From: a virus
Virus record (IMG/VR): IMGVR_UViG_3300028416_000004
Coordinates: 168,515-232,514 of that record
Length of the DNA stretch: 64,000 nucleotides
Direction: 5' to 3' (one strand)
Each line of letters begins with the position of its first letter. Position 1 is the first letter of the stretch. This document shows, one piece after another, positions 1 to 9,554 of this stretch. The translations under genes and the position numbers were made by a program. Under the pieces are notes generated by a model. It was not told the origin of the DNA. It saw only the letters and a program-made list of their open reading frames with translations, and made no database searches.

Positions 1-1089
1 GGAGTTATAGAATCAGATATTCAAATTGATGAAAATTTATTATTAACAAGCTTAAGTTCTGTAACTGAGGATTTTAGGAATCAAATAATAAACACATTTT
101 CATTTAGAGTAAATCCAGATGATATAGGATTAACAAATGAACAATATCTAACAAAATACTTAAGACCTTCATTATCAATGGGTAAAAGAGCTTTAGTTGC
201 TCAAATTATAAAAATGATTTTTGGACCTAAAGAAAAAATAAACCCAGACTCAGAAGTTCAAGAAAAACTATTAAATGCTGCTGCTTGTGGAGAAAAGATG
301 TATTCTATTTCTAATAATCCAGGAGTAACTGAACAAGAATTAGAATATAATAGAGTTGAACTAAAAAGACAGTTAGAGGCTGGAAAAATTGAATTAATAG
401 TTTCTTGTCAAAAAGTTGAAATAAGCTTACCAGAAAATTTTGAAGATGAATTTGATTTAGTTTCTTCTGAAGACTTAGGAATATCTGAAAGCCAAAGACC
501 TAATCCAGCAGAATCTTTTACATTATTAAATAATTATGTAAAATCAGAAATGCAAAGACAAAGAAATGAAGAAGATTCTACACAAGTAAAACAAAGTTTT
601 TTTCAAATAGTTATTGAAAAAATAATGCAATATATAAGTGTTTCTTTATCTGTTAGTCCTGAAATGAATCAAGTATTTGGTGTTATAAATGCTGAGTTAA
701 TAAAAACTGGACAAGAACCTTTGAGCTCTAAAGAAATTTTATCAAGTCCTTGTGAAATTTGTGAATCTTGTAAAAGTGGAAATGAAAAAGATTTTGAGCA
801 AAAATCAGCATTTTCTAAGAGTATAATAAATTCTTTATATTCTATCGTTTTATCTATGCTTATAAGAAGGTTAGTTTCTGAAGCTAAATCAAAAATAGCA
901 AAATTAATACAAGAAAAAGCAAAAGAGAAAATCTTAAAATTAATAAAGAGACAAAAAGAACAATTTGACTTTTTAAAGAAAATTCAAAACGCTTCTGAAA
1001 AAGTTAGTAAAGCAACAGAATATAAAGAAAGGTTAAATTCTAGTGGATTAAAAGATGTTTTTAATTTTAGAAAAGAAGATAATCAATAA
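1..1089 (+). CDS. Partial tail/baseplate-region protein, 5' end outside window
   Basis: The reading frame is open from base 1, so the methionine at 178 is internal and the gene begins upstream. At least 362 residues are visible. The C-terminal third is Lys/Glu-rich and probably helical (about residues 275-350), preceded by a hydrophobic stretch and a Cys cluster (CEICESC, near nucleotides 750-775). I recognise no family. It directly precedes small genes and the gp5-like hub gene on the same strand, so a baseplate or tail structural role is the likeliest reading, by position only. Confidence 0.75.
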   Translation, partial: GVIESDIQIDENLLLTSLSSVTEDFRNQIINTFSFRVNPDDIGLTNEQYLTKYLRPSLSMGKRALVAQIIKMIFGPKEKINPDSEVQEKLLNAAACGEKMYSISNNPGVTEQELEYNRVELKRQLEAGKIELIVSCQKVEISLPENFEDEFDLVSSEDLGISESQRPNPAESFTLLNNYVKSEMQRQRNEEDSTQVKQSFFQIVIEKIMQYISVSLSVSPEMNQVFGVINAELIKTGQEPLSSKEILSSPCEICESCKSGNEKDFEQKSAFSKSIINSLYSIVLSMLIRRLVSEAKSKIAKLIQEKAKEKILKLIKRQKEQFDFLKKIQNASEKVSKATEYKERLNSSGLKDVFNFRKEDNQ

Positions 1090-1115
1090 TTTATTTAAAT
1101 TTAATATTTATAAAT

Positions 1116-1532
1116 ATGGGTTGTATAAAAGTTGATGATAAATTACAAAAATCTGAAGAGCTTTCTAAGTTTTTACTTTTTTTGTTTAAAGAGAATAGAG
1201 TAAAAATACCTAAGTTTAGTTTGTTTCAAATATTACTATCTAAATTTAGACCAGGCTTAGATAGTGATTCTATAAGTTCTGAAATTATATCAAAATTTGA
1301 AAAAATAGGAATTCCAACTGGACCTTTAGAGAATGGAACTCCAAATGTAATGGAAGAATATACTAAGCTTGTAACTAATGAAATAGTTGATGCTATTCAA
1401 AATGATATGAGAGTTGATATTGCGGTAGATTCAGGTATGAATGTTATATCTAGTGGAGCGAATGGAGGGGGTCCTCTTGTTGCAACTGGTGCTAATGTTG
1501 CACCTCATAGTGGAAGTGGATTAGCTACATAA
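1116..1532 (+). CDS. Hypothetical small baseplate-region protein
   Basis: This encodes 138 residues. A helical N-terminal two thirds is followed by a Gly/Ala/Ser-rich tail (about residues 105-138) that looks disordered or fibre-like. No family is recognised. It lies 26 nt after the preceding gene and 5 nt before a 53-codon gene, within a rightward run ending in the gp5-like protein, so it is probably a virion component. The AATATTTATA element at 1103-1112 sits 3 nt before the ATG and there is no Shine-Dalgarno sequence. Confidence 0.7.
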   Translation: MGCIKVDDKLQKSEELSKFLLFLFKENRVKIPKFSLFQILLSKFRPGLDSDSISSEIISKFEKIGIPTGPLENGTPNVMEEYTKLVTNEIVDAIQNDMRVDIAVDSGMNVISSGANGGGPLVATGANVAPHSGSGLAT

Positions 1533-1537
1533 ATATT

Positions 1538-1699
1538 ATGGAAGAGGTAACAAAAAGAAGTAAAACTCAAATTTTAAGAGAAATTCAAGAAACTGTAGAT
1601 GAATTTTTACAAAAAAAACAATTAGTTGAAAGTTTACTTGAAGAAATTGATAATTTAGAGTTAAAATATTATGAACTTCAAAAAGAAATAAAAAAATAA
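1538..1699 (+). CDS. Small coiled-coil protein, 53 aa
   Basis: This is a short ORF of 53 codons plus stop. It is almost entirely Glu/Lys/Gln/Leu with regularly spaced leucines and isoleucines (residues 12-52), which predicts one long amphipathic helix or coiled coil. It fits tightly: 5 nt after the previous stop and 4 nt before the next ATG, in the same direction, which supports it as real. It could be a small structural or assembly protein of the baseplate hub. The function is unknown. Confidence 0.6.
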   Translation: MEEVTKRSKTQILREIQETVDEFLQKKQLVESLLEEIDNLELKYYELQKEIKK

Positions 1700-1703
1700 T
1701 AAA

Positions 1704-2729
1704 ATGAGTTTAGATGGATTATCTGAAAATTTGAATATTATGGGAGGTCAATCTTCTGTGTTTGGAGATGCAACTCAAGGCAATAGGATAATATATTTGG
1801 GTAAAGTAATAAGTAATGAAGATGCTTCTAATATGGGAAGGCTTTTAGTTACTATAATAGATTTTGCTTCTGAAACTGGTATAGAACAACCAGGTAAAGA
1901 TAAAAATGATAATACTCCAAAAATGGCTTATCCATTAATACCTCAATTTGTAAATGTAATACCTAGAGTTGATGAATTAGTTTATGTATTTTTGGAAAAC
2001 CCTAAAGACCAAAGTTCTAGAAGGTTTTATGCAGGACCAATTAGAAGTGTAAAAAAAGCTCAAACAGAATTTGAAAGTACTTCTTCTTCTAATGAATTAT
2101 TTACTGTAAATACATTTTCTAGAGAAAATAAAAGTGTAGATGTACAAAATTTTATAATAAAAGATAATATTAGATTAGATGGTAAAAATAATGCTAATAT
2201 TGCTCTAAAGCCTAGAGAAGTTTTAATTACTGCTGGAGGTTTAAAAGATAATAGTTTTGAAAAAAATGAAAAAACAGAATGTTATATTCAAATAAAAGAT
2301 AATTTAGAACAAACTCGTGAAAAAATAGCTCGTTCTTCTTTGGATATAAATCAAAATATAATTACTAGAGACTCTTTTTCTCAAGCTAACATTGTAGCAT
2401 CCAATATAAATTTAATATCCTCAAATAAGTCTTCTAGAAAAAATAGAGCACTAGATGAAAATGGAAATCTAAAAGATTTATCTAATGTTGAGATAAATAC
2501 GAATCCAGATTTAGAAACTTATGGAGATTTAGCAAAAGAATTACATCCTTTAGTTTTAGGTGATGAATTGGTGAAACTTTTAAAGATTATAATTAGATTT
2601 TGTTTAAATCATAAACATACACCACAAGAAAAACCTTATGCTACAGTAGAAGAAATAAATCTTTTAAATGAATATTTATCTGATGAAAAAATACAAGAAA
2701 TTCTTTCAAAATCTGTAAGAACAAATTAA
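1704..2729 (+). CDS. Baseplate hub/tail spike OB-fold protein (T4 gp5-like)
   Basis: This 341-residue protein has an N-terminal domain (about 25-120) that reads as the OB fold of phage hub/spike proteins: an opening RIIYLGKV strand, a conserved IPRVDELVYVFLENP segment and a following FYAGPI strand. The central part is Ser/Asn-rich and the C-terminal 60 residues are helical. No lysozyme domain is visible, so it would be a spike or hub lacking the T4 gp5 lysozyme insert. It neighbours gp6- and gp25-like genes. Its stop overlaps the stop of the convergent gp6-like gene through a shared TTAA. Confidence 0.65.
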   Translation: MSLDGLSENLNIMGGQSSVFGDATQGNRIIYLGKVISNEDASNMGRLLVTIIDFASETGIEQPGKDKNDNTPKMAYPLIPQFVNVIPRVDELVYVFLENPKDQSSRRFYAGPIRSVKKAQTEFESTSSSNELFTVNTFSRENKSVDVQNFIIKDNIRLDGKNNANIALKPREVLITAGGLKDNSFEKNEKTECYIQIKDNLEQTREKIARSSLDINQNIITRDSFSQANIVASNINLISSNKSSRKNRALDENGNLKDLSNVEINTNPDLETYGDLAKELHPLVLGDELVKLLKIIIRFCLNHKHTPQEKPYATVEEINLLNEYLSDEKIQEILSKSVRTN

Positions 2730-4585
2730 GTTGTTCTTATTTTTAAATCTGCATCAGGATATCTAACTTCAAACATTGATAAAGGCGTTGAATATATAGT
2801 GTTATCAATTAAATTTATTAAAGTCTTTCTTATGTTATTAGAAGCACTAGAAGGTAATAGAGTTGTAGGTCCACTAGCTTGAGAAATTAAATTAGAAGAA
2901 TATAATCCTCCATCTAAATTGTAAACTCTTATTCCAGAAACATTTATTACACCTGGAACTTCTCTTAGGATATCTGTTAATTGAGAAATATAAACATGTT
3001 GTCCCATATCCCAATTGTCAATATTAAAATAATCTTTTAATTGTTGCAAACAAGTTACTTTAACTTCATTACTATTAAAACTTTTATCTGTAAGTAAATC
3101 TATTTCAAAAGATAAATTAACAACTTTTGCATCATTTATTTCTATAAAGTCATTGATAGCTCTATATTTAGAAAGATAGTTTACAAGATTATTTTTTAGT
3201 AAACTTAAAGAAGTTTCTGAAAGTTTTCCATTAGAATCTTTAGATAAAACATAAAGTTGAATTTTATTATCATTAACTCTTCCATTAATTCTAAAAGGAG
3301 CACCAAATTTGCCAGGTATCTGTTTTGCTCTTGCAATATAATCTTCAAGCGTTATACATCTTTCTTGAGCTGCAAAATTACTAGATGCAGCATATCTAAT
3401 TTCTTGAACATTAGGCAAACCTCGACCTCCTAATGCTGGAATAATATTAGTCCCTTTTGTTGAAGATAAGACAGAATCGTTAACTGTAGCATTAACTCCT
3501 TGTATTACAGCATTTATGTTTCCTATTTTATTTAAAACGTTTGTACCAACATTAGATTCTTCCCCGCCTCCTATTCTATATTTTATAAATAGAGTAGAGT
3601 CAGCAGGTAATTTTTCACCTAAAGAAGTATTATTTAATATTCTTTCATAACTAACTTGATTAGCACTATTTAATGCTAGACTATTTAAGTATTCAGCATA
3701 TGCATTAACATTTGGTGTACCACCTCCAAAAGTTAATTTACAAGAACCATCTGATAAAAATTCTTTTGTAAATCTTCTATTTACTTCAACCCATCTCCCA
3801 TAAGAAAAAGAACCAGTAGAAACCCCAGTATCTTCTAAGAAGATTTCATCTTCAGCTAAGTGGTCTACTTCGTAATATTTGTAATCAAAATTTTTATAAT
3901 CAGTATATGTTGGAGGAATGTTTATGTTAGTTCCTGGAAGAACTATAACATCTAAAATTTCTAAAATATTAGTTTGTGATAAAAACACCTCTAAAAATTC
4001 TGTTTCAGAATCTTCATCTGTGATAATTTTTTGTAAAGTTGTAGTTATACCAGCAACTGCAAATTCTCTTTTTGTGATATTATATCCTAATATATTTTGT
4101 GAAGCATCAAAAATTGGATTTATAATTCTATTAGTAACACCAGTTTCAGAAAAATCACTTGAAAAATCAACTTGATTAACAGTTTCAAAAGATTGGCCAT
4201 TCCCATCAAATCTAACTCCAGGTCTATAAATAGGCAAATATTGTTCGTCTGGTCCTGTAGAAATAGCTGGAACTCTAATAGTTATATCGACAAGAGTGGA
4301 GCTACCTCTAACTCCAGGTACTTTGTATCCTAAAGTTTTAGCTAATCTATAAGCTGAAGAAATTTCACTAACTCCATCTAAAAATAATTCATTAAATCTT
4401 TTATCTGTATAATAAGATAATAAATCAGAAACATAAGCAAGTAAGTCTACTAAAGCCATACCAGCACTTGTCACATTGAAATCTTGCCATTGTTTTGGAA
4501 AATAAACTTTTAAAACTTTTTCTATATCTTCTCTTATAGTGTTAAAATCTCTTTTAAGATAATCCTGCTTTTTTAATACTGGCAT
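2726..4585 (-). CDS. Baseplate wedge protein, T4 gp6 / baseplate J family
   Basis: This 619-residue protein would form the wedge ring around the hub. The N-terminus (about 10-100) has the family pattern: a DFNTIREDIEKVLKVYFP helix, W-Q-D-F, then LVDLLAYVSDLLSYYTD and NELFLDG, then an LGY motif. The C-terminus (about 480-560) contains the GVINVSGIRV segment usual in baseplate J-like proteins. It is 18 nt downstream of the gp25-like gene on the same strand, matching the common gp25-gp6 order. It is slightly shorter than T4 gp6 (about 660 aa). Confidence 0.85.
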   Translation of the reverse strand: MPVLKKQDYLKRDFNTIREDIEKVLKVYFPKQWQDFNVTSAGMALVDLLAYVSDLLSYYTDKRFNELFLDGVSEISSAYRLAKTLGYKVPGVRGSSTLVDITIRVPAISTGPDEQYLPIYRPGVRFDGNGQSFETVNQVDFSSDFSETGVTNRIINPIFDASQNILGYNITKREFAVAGITTTLQKIITDEDSETEFLEVFLSQTNILEILDVIVLPGTNINIPPTYTDYKNFDYKYYEVDHLAEDEIFLEDTGVSTGSFSYGRWVEVNRRFTKEFLSDGSCKLTFGGGTPNVNAYAEYLNSLALNSANQVSYERILNNTSLGEKLPADSTLFIKYRIGGGEESNVGTNVLNKIGNINAVIQGVNATVNDSVLSSTKGTNIIPALGGRGLPNVQEIRYAASSNFAAQERCITLEDYIARAKQIPGKFGAPFRINGRVNDNKIQLYVLSKDSNGKLSETSLSLLKNNLVNYLSKYRAINDFIEINDAKVVNLSFEIDLLTDKSFNSNEVKVTCLQQLKDYFNIDNWDMGQHVYISQLTDILREVPGVINVSGIRVYNLDGGLYSSNLISQASGPTTLLPSSASNNIRKTLINLIDNTIYSTPLSMFEVRYPDADLKIRTT

Positions 4586-4603
4586 ATTGTGTTTGTTTAA
4601 TTA

Positions 4604-4990
4604 TTAAAATTCTCTTGGTATATTTAGTGTTACAGAATCTGTAACTCCAAAGAAAGTGTTTATTTTAAATACTATTTCTATTGTTAATAAATTAGTTTCT
4701 TCTTGTTCTGTGAAAAAAATTTTTACTATTGTTATTTGAGGAATAAATTCAGCAACCTTTTCTTCAATATCTTTTTGTAGTTCAGATTTTGTAAAATCAT
4801 CCAATGGCTCCATAATATAGTCGTATATTGGTGAAAAAAGAGTACTTCTCATAGGTCTTTGCCCTCTTCTTGTTGTCAATAAAGAAATTAAATCAGCCTT
4901 TAAAGCTTGTTCAGTTGTTTGGTTAGTATCAAATATACCACCTGTTGTTGTTTCTTTAAAAGGAAATTTAATATTTATACTATTAGCCAT
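4604..4990 (-). CDS. Baseplate wedge protein, gp25/GPW family
   Basis: This encodes 128 residues, the usual length for the gp25-like family (named lysozyme-like but structural in T4). The family signature is clear: FPF near the N-terminus, then LISLLTTRRGQRPMRSTLFSP around residues 33-55, then an amphipathic helix and a C-terminal beta region. It forms a two-gene leftward unit with the gp6-like wedge gene. The coding strand upstream of the ATG carries ACTATTTATAATA, a promoter-like element seen before several structural genes here. Confidence 0.88.
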   Translation of the reverse strand: MANSINIKFPFKETTTGGIFDTNQTTEQALKADLISLLTTRRGQRPMRSTLFSPIYDYIMEPLDDFTKSELQKDIEEKVAEFIPQITIVKIFFTEQEETNLLTIEIVFKINTFFGVTDSVTLNIPREF

Positions 4991-5114
4991 TATGTTTTTT
5001 TATTATAAATAGTAAAGTCAAAAAAATTAAAGACTTTTTTAATGCACTATTTATGTTATATATAATAAATACTAATTAATATATATAATTTAAAATAAAA
5101 ATAAACTATAAAAT
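4991..5114. promoter_or_regulatory. Divergent intergenic region with promoter-like AT elements
   Basis: This gap separates the leftward gp25/gp6 unit from the rightward gene at 5115. TATAAATA on the plus strand (4994-5001) reads TATTTATA toward the gp25-like gene, about 13 nt before its ATG. The plus strand also has runs of TATATA and AATAAATAC nearer the rightward gene. I infer divergent, probably late, promoters. No transcription data support this. Confidence 0.35.
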
Positions 5115-6521
5115 ATGGGAAGACTTAGAATTTATCCTGACAAAAATAACACAATAGCTTCTGGTTATTTCGAAAACTTTAACTCTGCCTATAATCCAGG
5201 TACTATATTGTGGTATGGGGGGTCTGGATTAAGAAATAGTATATCTAAATTTTTGATTCACTTTGATTTAGAAGAATTAAAAAATAAATTAAATTCTAAG
5301 GAGATAAATTCTGATTACATCTCTTCTTATAGACTTAAGATGACAAATGTAGTTCCAGACGGAAAATTGTTAGAAAGTGATTTTGAATTTGCTAGATTGG
5401 ACAAAAAAATAGCTTCTTCTTTTGATTTAATCGCTTTTCCTGTCAATAAAGAATGGGATGCTGGTAGAGGTTATGATTTAATGGGTCAAGAATATATAAA
5501 AACTACAAAAGGCGATACAAATTTAACTGGCTATTCAAATTGGAATCAAGCAACATCTATTACTTCTTGGGATGAGCCAGGAATTTTTATAAATCCTACA
5601 GCTTCAACAACTAATTATTCTATTCAACATTTTGATGTTGGAGACGAAGATTTAGATTTAGATATAACTAATATCGTAAAAGATTGGCTTAGTGGAGGTT
5701 CTGAAAATTATGGTTTAGCAATTTCTTATACAAGAGATTATGAATTAATTTCAGGATACACTAGGTATATGTCTAGATTTTATACTAAGCACACTAATAC
5801 AGCTTTTAAACCTTATATGGAAATTGTGTATGACAATCAAATAATAAGAGATGATAGATTAAGAGTAGCAAATAATAGAACTTCTAGGTTATTCTTAAAT
5901 TTATTTAGTGGAAATACATCGGCTAATTATTTTTCTGCTGGAACTGTTTCTATAAAAAACTCTGCTAATCAAGATGTTATAACTGGATTAACGCCAAACC
6001 AATTAACAAAAGGTGTGTATTATGTAGATGTTTTAATGACAGGTGCAACAAAAAATCAAATTTATAAAGATGTGTGGAATGATATAACATTTTCCCCAGG
6101 CATTGACAAACAATCTTTTGAACAAAAATTTCATATTTTAGGTAATTATTATACTAATTTTCCAAAAGAAATTAATCAATATGTAGTTGAGTTATATGGA
6201 ATATCTAATAATCAAATTCTTAAAAAAGGAGAATTGATAAGAATATATGCAGAAACTAGAGTTGAATATAGTACAAAAACTCCTAATGAATATTATGGTT
6301 TAGAATATAGATTAATCCATAATGAAATTACAGAAGTTATACCTTGGTCTTCTTTCAATTCAATAGTAATAGATGGTTGCACTAAAGAATTTATTGATTT
6401 AGACACTTCTTGGCTTTTATCTAATCAAAATTATAAGATTGAATTAAGAGTAAATGAACTAGGAACTAAAAGAGTATTGGATGAAACGGTTTATTTTAAG
6501 ATTTTCAATGAAAGAAATTAA
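5115..6521 (+). CDS. Virion protein with DNRLRE/CBM96-like beta domain
   Basis: This encodes 468 residues. The N-terminal half (about 1-235) looks like the beta-sandwich called DNRLRE or CBM96-like in cell-surface proteins: a RIYPDKNNTIASG opening, long beta strands, then LDLDITNIVKDWLSG and NYGLAISYT, ending in KPYMEIVYD. Those last two elements are typical of the family. The remainder is beta-rich with no recognised fold. It starts a rightward run of large virion proteins after the baseplate genes. A role in the baseplate periphery or in binding surface glycans is plausible but inferred. Confidence 0.6.
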   Translation: MGRLRIYPDKNNTIASGYFENFNSAYNPGTILWYGGSGLRNSISKFLIHFDLEELKNKLNSKEINSDYISSYRLKMTNVVPDGKLLESDFEFARLDKKIASSFDLIAFPVNKEWDAGRGYDLMGQEYIKTTKGDTNLTGYSNWNQATSITSWDEPGIFINPTASTTNYSIQHFDVGDEDLDLDITNIVKDWLSGGSENYGLAISYTRDYELISGYTRYMSRFYTKHTNTAFKPYMEIVYDNQIIRDDRLRVANNRTSRLFLNLFSGNTSANYFSAGTVSIKNSANQDVITGLTPNQLTKGVYYVDVLMTGATKNQIYKDVWNDITFSPGIDKQSFEQKFHILGNYYTNFPKEINQYVVELYGISNNQILKKGELIRIYAETRVEYSTKTPNEYYGLEYRLIHNEITEVIPWSSFNSIVIDGCTKEFIDLDTSWLLSNQNYKIELRVNELGTKRVLDETVYFKIFNERN

Positions 6522-6575
6522 AATTCATTGACTTTTTTATTAAATTCCTTAAAATAACAATTATAAATATTCCAA

Positions 6576-9539
6576 ATGGCAGATATTATAAAAAAAATAA
6601 AAACCAATAAAGATGTAAATGTAATAACTTACTTTACGACAGTTGATGCGAGTTCAAAAGAAATTTTTGAAAAACTCAAAAATATTTCCAGTTTACCAAC
6701 TATAAATAGACAACTTAGAATTTGGGATACTATACAACAACAAGGAAAAGAAGCTTATGCAATAAAAGGAGCAAATAATAAAGTTGTTGAATTGTTAGAA
6801 ATGGTAGATGGTTCTTATTGTAAAAGAATACCTTTAACTAATGAATTTAAATTTTTATCTGAAGATGAAGAAAAGAATGTAGTTAAAGGTAAAGTTTTTT
6901 ATGCAAAACAAGATTATGTAAGACCATTAAAGAATGAAACTGTTGAAGAATTTATAGAACAAGCAATAGCTTACTCTGGAAATTCAGCATATTCAAATGT
7001 TTTTAATACAATTCAAAAAAAAACAGATTACTATGCTGACATAACTTTAAAAAGGAGTATAGATACACTCGATACTTTAAATGTCAAAAATAATCTTTTA
7101 TCTGAAGTACCAACTCAAGAGTCAGACACTGGTGTTGTATGTGGAACTTTAGTAGCTAGACAAAAAGTTTTAGATGAAAATGGAGAAAGAGCTTTAATTC
7201 CTTTGGCAAATGTTCCAATAGTTATTTTTAATCCTTCAGAAGAATTTCCTACATATACTTCTCAGGATGAAAATGGCAATAGAATAACTTTGAATGTCAT
7301 ACAAAATTCAGAACCAGAAGATTATTCAGATTTAAACTCTTATGTTTTAGATGTAGGTGTAGATAAGGCAAGAGAAGCTTTAGGGAGTAATGATGTTGGA
7401 GAGGAGTTTGATGGATTGAAACCTTTGTTAAAATCTGTTGAAAGTTTAAATTTACCTGAACATTATAAATATTCAACTATTACAAATGAAAAAGGAGAAT
7501 TTGTAATTCATGATGTACCTACTGGAAATCAAGTTTTATTATTTGAAGTAGATTTATTAAAACAAGGGATGAATAAAAGTGAAGTCGCCTTAAATTTCTT
7601 CCCATACACTAATGAAGAATTACCTAACATAGATAATGTACCTCATTTTTATTATAGGCAAATTCCAATCTCTGTAGTTTCTTCTTGGGGCGAATTTCAA
7701 ACTGGATTTACTGAAGTGAATATAACTTCTAATTTAGATATGAGAAAATGGTCTACTTTTTATGTATCTCCCATTTCTGTTGAAGATAATAATTTAGAAG
7801 AACTTTTTGCTTTAGGTAATTTTAGTAGATTAAATATTTTAGCTAAAGATATGACTAAAGAAGGATATCCTTTAACTACAGAAATAGTAGAAGTGGATGA
7901 TATTTTTTCTAGAGTTGAAAATCAAAGATTAGAGTGGTTTAATGAAAATAAATTTACTAAGTCACAGATTAATTTTAGTAAAAATAATTTTCAAACTTTT
8001 AAACTACCTGCTAATCTTTATGACCCAAATGGAATATCATCTAAAGATGGTGGAAGAACTAAATTAAATTCTAAAAAAGGTGTTTGGTTATGTTCTTATC
8101 AAATGAAAATGTATTACGAAGGAAATCCAGATGTTTATCGAACAACTGGATTTTTAAGAGATAAATTAGAAGAAAATGCTGTTCATTCAAGTCATTTTGA
8201 TGCTAATAGAGGTGTAGACTCTAATCCTTCTTCTGCTACTGGCAACGGATACAATACTTCTATCAACACTTTTCCATATGAAAGAACTTGGACAATAAAT
8301 TACCCAGAACCTTATAAAATACCTTCACTACCTATAGAATATAATGAAAAAGACTTCAATAATCAAGTTGAGCCTAGATATTTAGATGGTGATTTAGCTG
8401 GGTTTTATTATGGTCAAGAAGAATCAACAGGGTATGGACTTATGACTCCCTTAGAAGGAGGTGATGCTATATATAATAAATTTTCACAGACGATTACTAA
8501 AAGTAGAATATATAAATATGAAACAGATGTTTCTTGGCATGAAGAATATTCAAATGGATTTAGAAAATCACAACACTCTAATCTTTTTCAAGGTAAACAT
8601 TTTACTGTAAAAAGTGGAGAAAAGTATCAAAGAATAGAATGTGGATTTGCTTATTGGTTAAAACCAGAAGGTTGGGGTAGAATTAATAATCAAGGTTGGG
8701 GTGATATTATGTTAAATTCAGATATTAATTCAAATTATTCATCTTCAGACAATAAACTTATACCTCAATCTTATATAGGTGCAAATTATAGACAGAGTGA
8801 AAATTTATTATTAAAAATGGATAGCTCAATTTCTCCTTCATGGTTAAGACAAGGTGCTATTGATTTTTATAGAATTGTAGATGATTCTCCTCAATTTTTA
8901 GAAGAAAAAATACCATCACCAATTAAAAAGTATGGCAAAGTTGTAATTGAAAATATCTACACCAATAGAGAAAAGGCTATCTCTAGGCTTGAATTACGAA
9001 TAAGTAATAAAAAAAACTATAGAATGAGAATTTCACAAAATTCTGTTATTGAAATAACAAATAATGGTGCCATAAAATCTGAAATAACAGTTAATGGTGA
9101 TAAGAGACAAGTTGAACCAAAAAAATCTATCTCTTTTAATGTTGCATCTTATACTGAAATTACATTTACTTCAAATTTAGATTATGATATTCAAAAAAAT
9201 TCTTATGATACTTGTAATTATACATTTAAGTTTAAAAATAGTGAAATTAAGAAAGTAGACACTATAATTTATGATTATTATAACTTTACCTTAACAGCTG
9301 GTGAACAAACTCAAATACCAACTAGATATTTAGTTACGACAGTATATAGTGCTGAAGGTAATGTAAAAATCAAGAAAAAAGGAGTTAAGAAGTGTAAAAA
9401 AACATTCAATCAAGCAGGCACATATCAGATTAATGGTTTGATTTTTGAAAAAACTAAATCTTCATCAGCATTAAGCTTCACTTCATCACGAGTAGGTCAT
9501 GATTGTGCTGATGGTGGTATTAAAATTTTGAGAGTTTAA
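6576..9539 (+). CDS. Large tail/baseplate structural protein with carboxypeptidase-regulatory-like domain
   Basis: This encodes 987 residues. Residues about 185-330 contain a pattern of carboxypeptidase regulatory-like (transthyretin-type) domains: GTLVARQKVLDENGERALIPLANVPIVI..., then TNEKGEFVIHDVPTGNQVLLFEVD. The rest is beta-rich and aromatic, with several WG motifs between 660 and 720 and a Gly-poor Ile/Thr/Lys-rich C-terminus. No catalytic motif was seen. It is probably a baseplate or tail component. TATAAATA at 6562-6569 lies 6 nt before the ATG. Confidence 0.6.
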   Translation: MADIIKKIKTNKDVNVITYFTTVDASSKEIFEKLKNISSLPTINRQLRIWDTIQQQGKEAYAIKGANNKVVELLEMVDGSYCKRIPLTNEFKFLSEDEEKNVVKGKVFYAKQDYVRPLKNETVEEFIEQAIAYSGNSAYSNVFNTIQKKTDYYADITLKRSIDTLDTLNVKNNLLSEVPTQESDTGVVCGTLVARQKVLDENGERALIPLANVPIVIFNPSEEFPTYTSQDENGNRITLNVIQNSEPEDYSDLNSYVLDVGVDKAREALGSNDVGEEFDGLKPLLKSVESLNLPEHYKYSTITNEKGEFVIHDVPTGNQVLLFEVDLLKQGMNKSEVALNFFPYTNEELPNIDNVPHFYYRQIPISVVSSWGEFQTGFTEVNITSNLDMRKWSTFYVSPISVEDNNLEELFALGNFSRLNILAKDMTKEGYPLTTEIVEVDDIFSRVENQRLEWFNENKFTKSQINFSKNNFQTFKLPANLYDPNGISSKDGGRTKLNSKKGVWLCSYQMKMYYEGNPDVYRTTGFLRDKLEENAVHSSHFDANRGVDSNPSSATGNGYNTSINTFPYERTWTINYPEPYKIPSLPIEYNEKDFNNQVEPRYLDGDLAGFYYGQEESTGYGLMTPLEGGDAIYNKFSQTITKSRIYKYETDVSWHEEYSNGFRKSQHSNLFQGKHFTVKSGEKYQRIECGFAYWLKPEGWGRINNQGWGDIMLNSDINSNYSSSDNKLIPQSYIGANYRQSENLLLKMDSSISPSWLRQGAIDFYRIVDDSPQFLEEKIPSPIKKYGKVVIENIYTNREKAISRLELRISNKKNYRMRISQNSVIEITNNGAIKSEITVNGDKRQVEPKKSISFNVASYTEITFTSNLDYDIQKNSYDTCNYTFKFKNSEIKKVDTIIYDYYNFTLTAGEQTQIPTRYLVTTVYSAEGNVKIKKKGVKKCKKTFNQAGTYQINGLIFEKTKSSSALSFTSSRVGHDCADGGIKILRV

Positions 9540-9554
9540 TTTTAAAAAAAACTA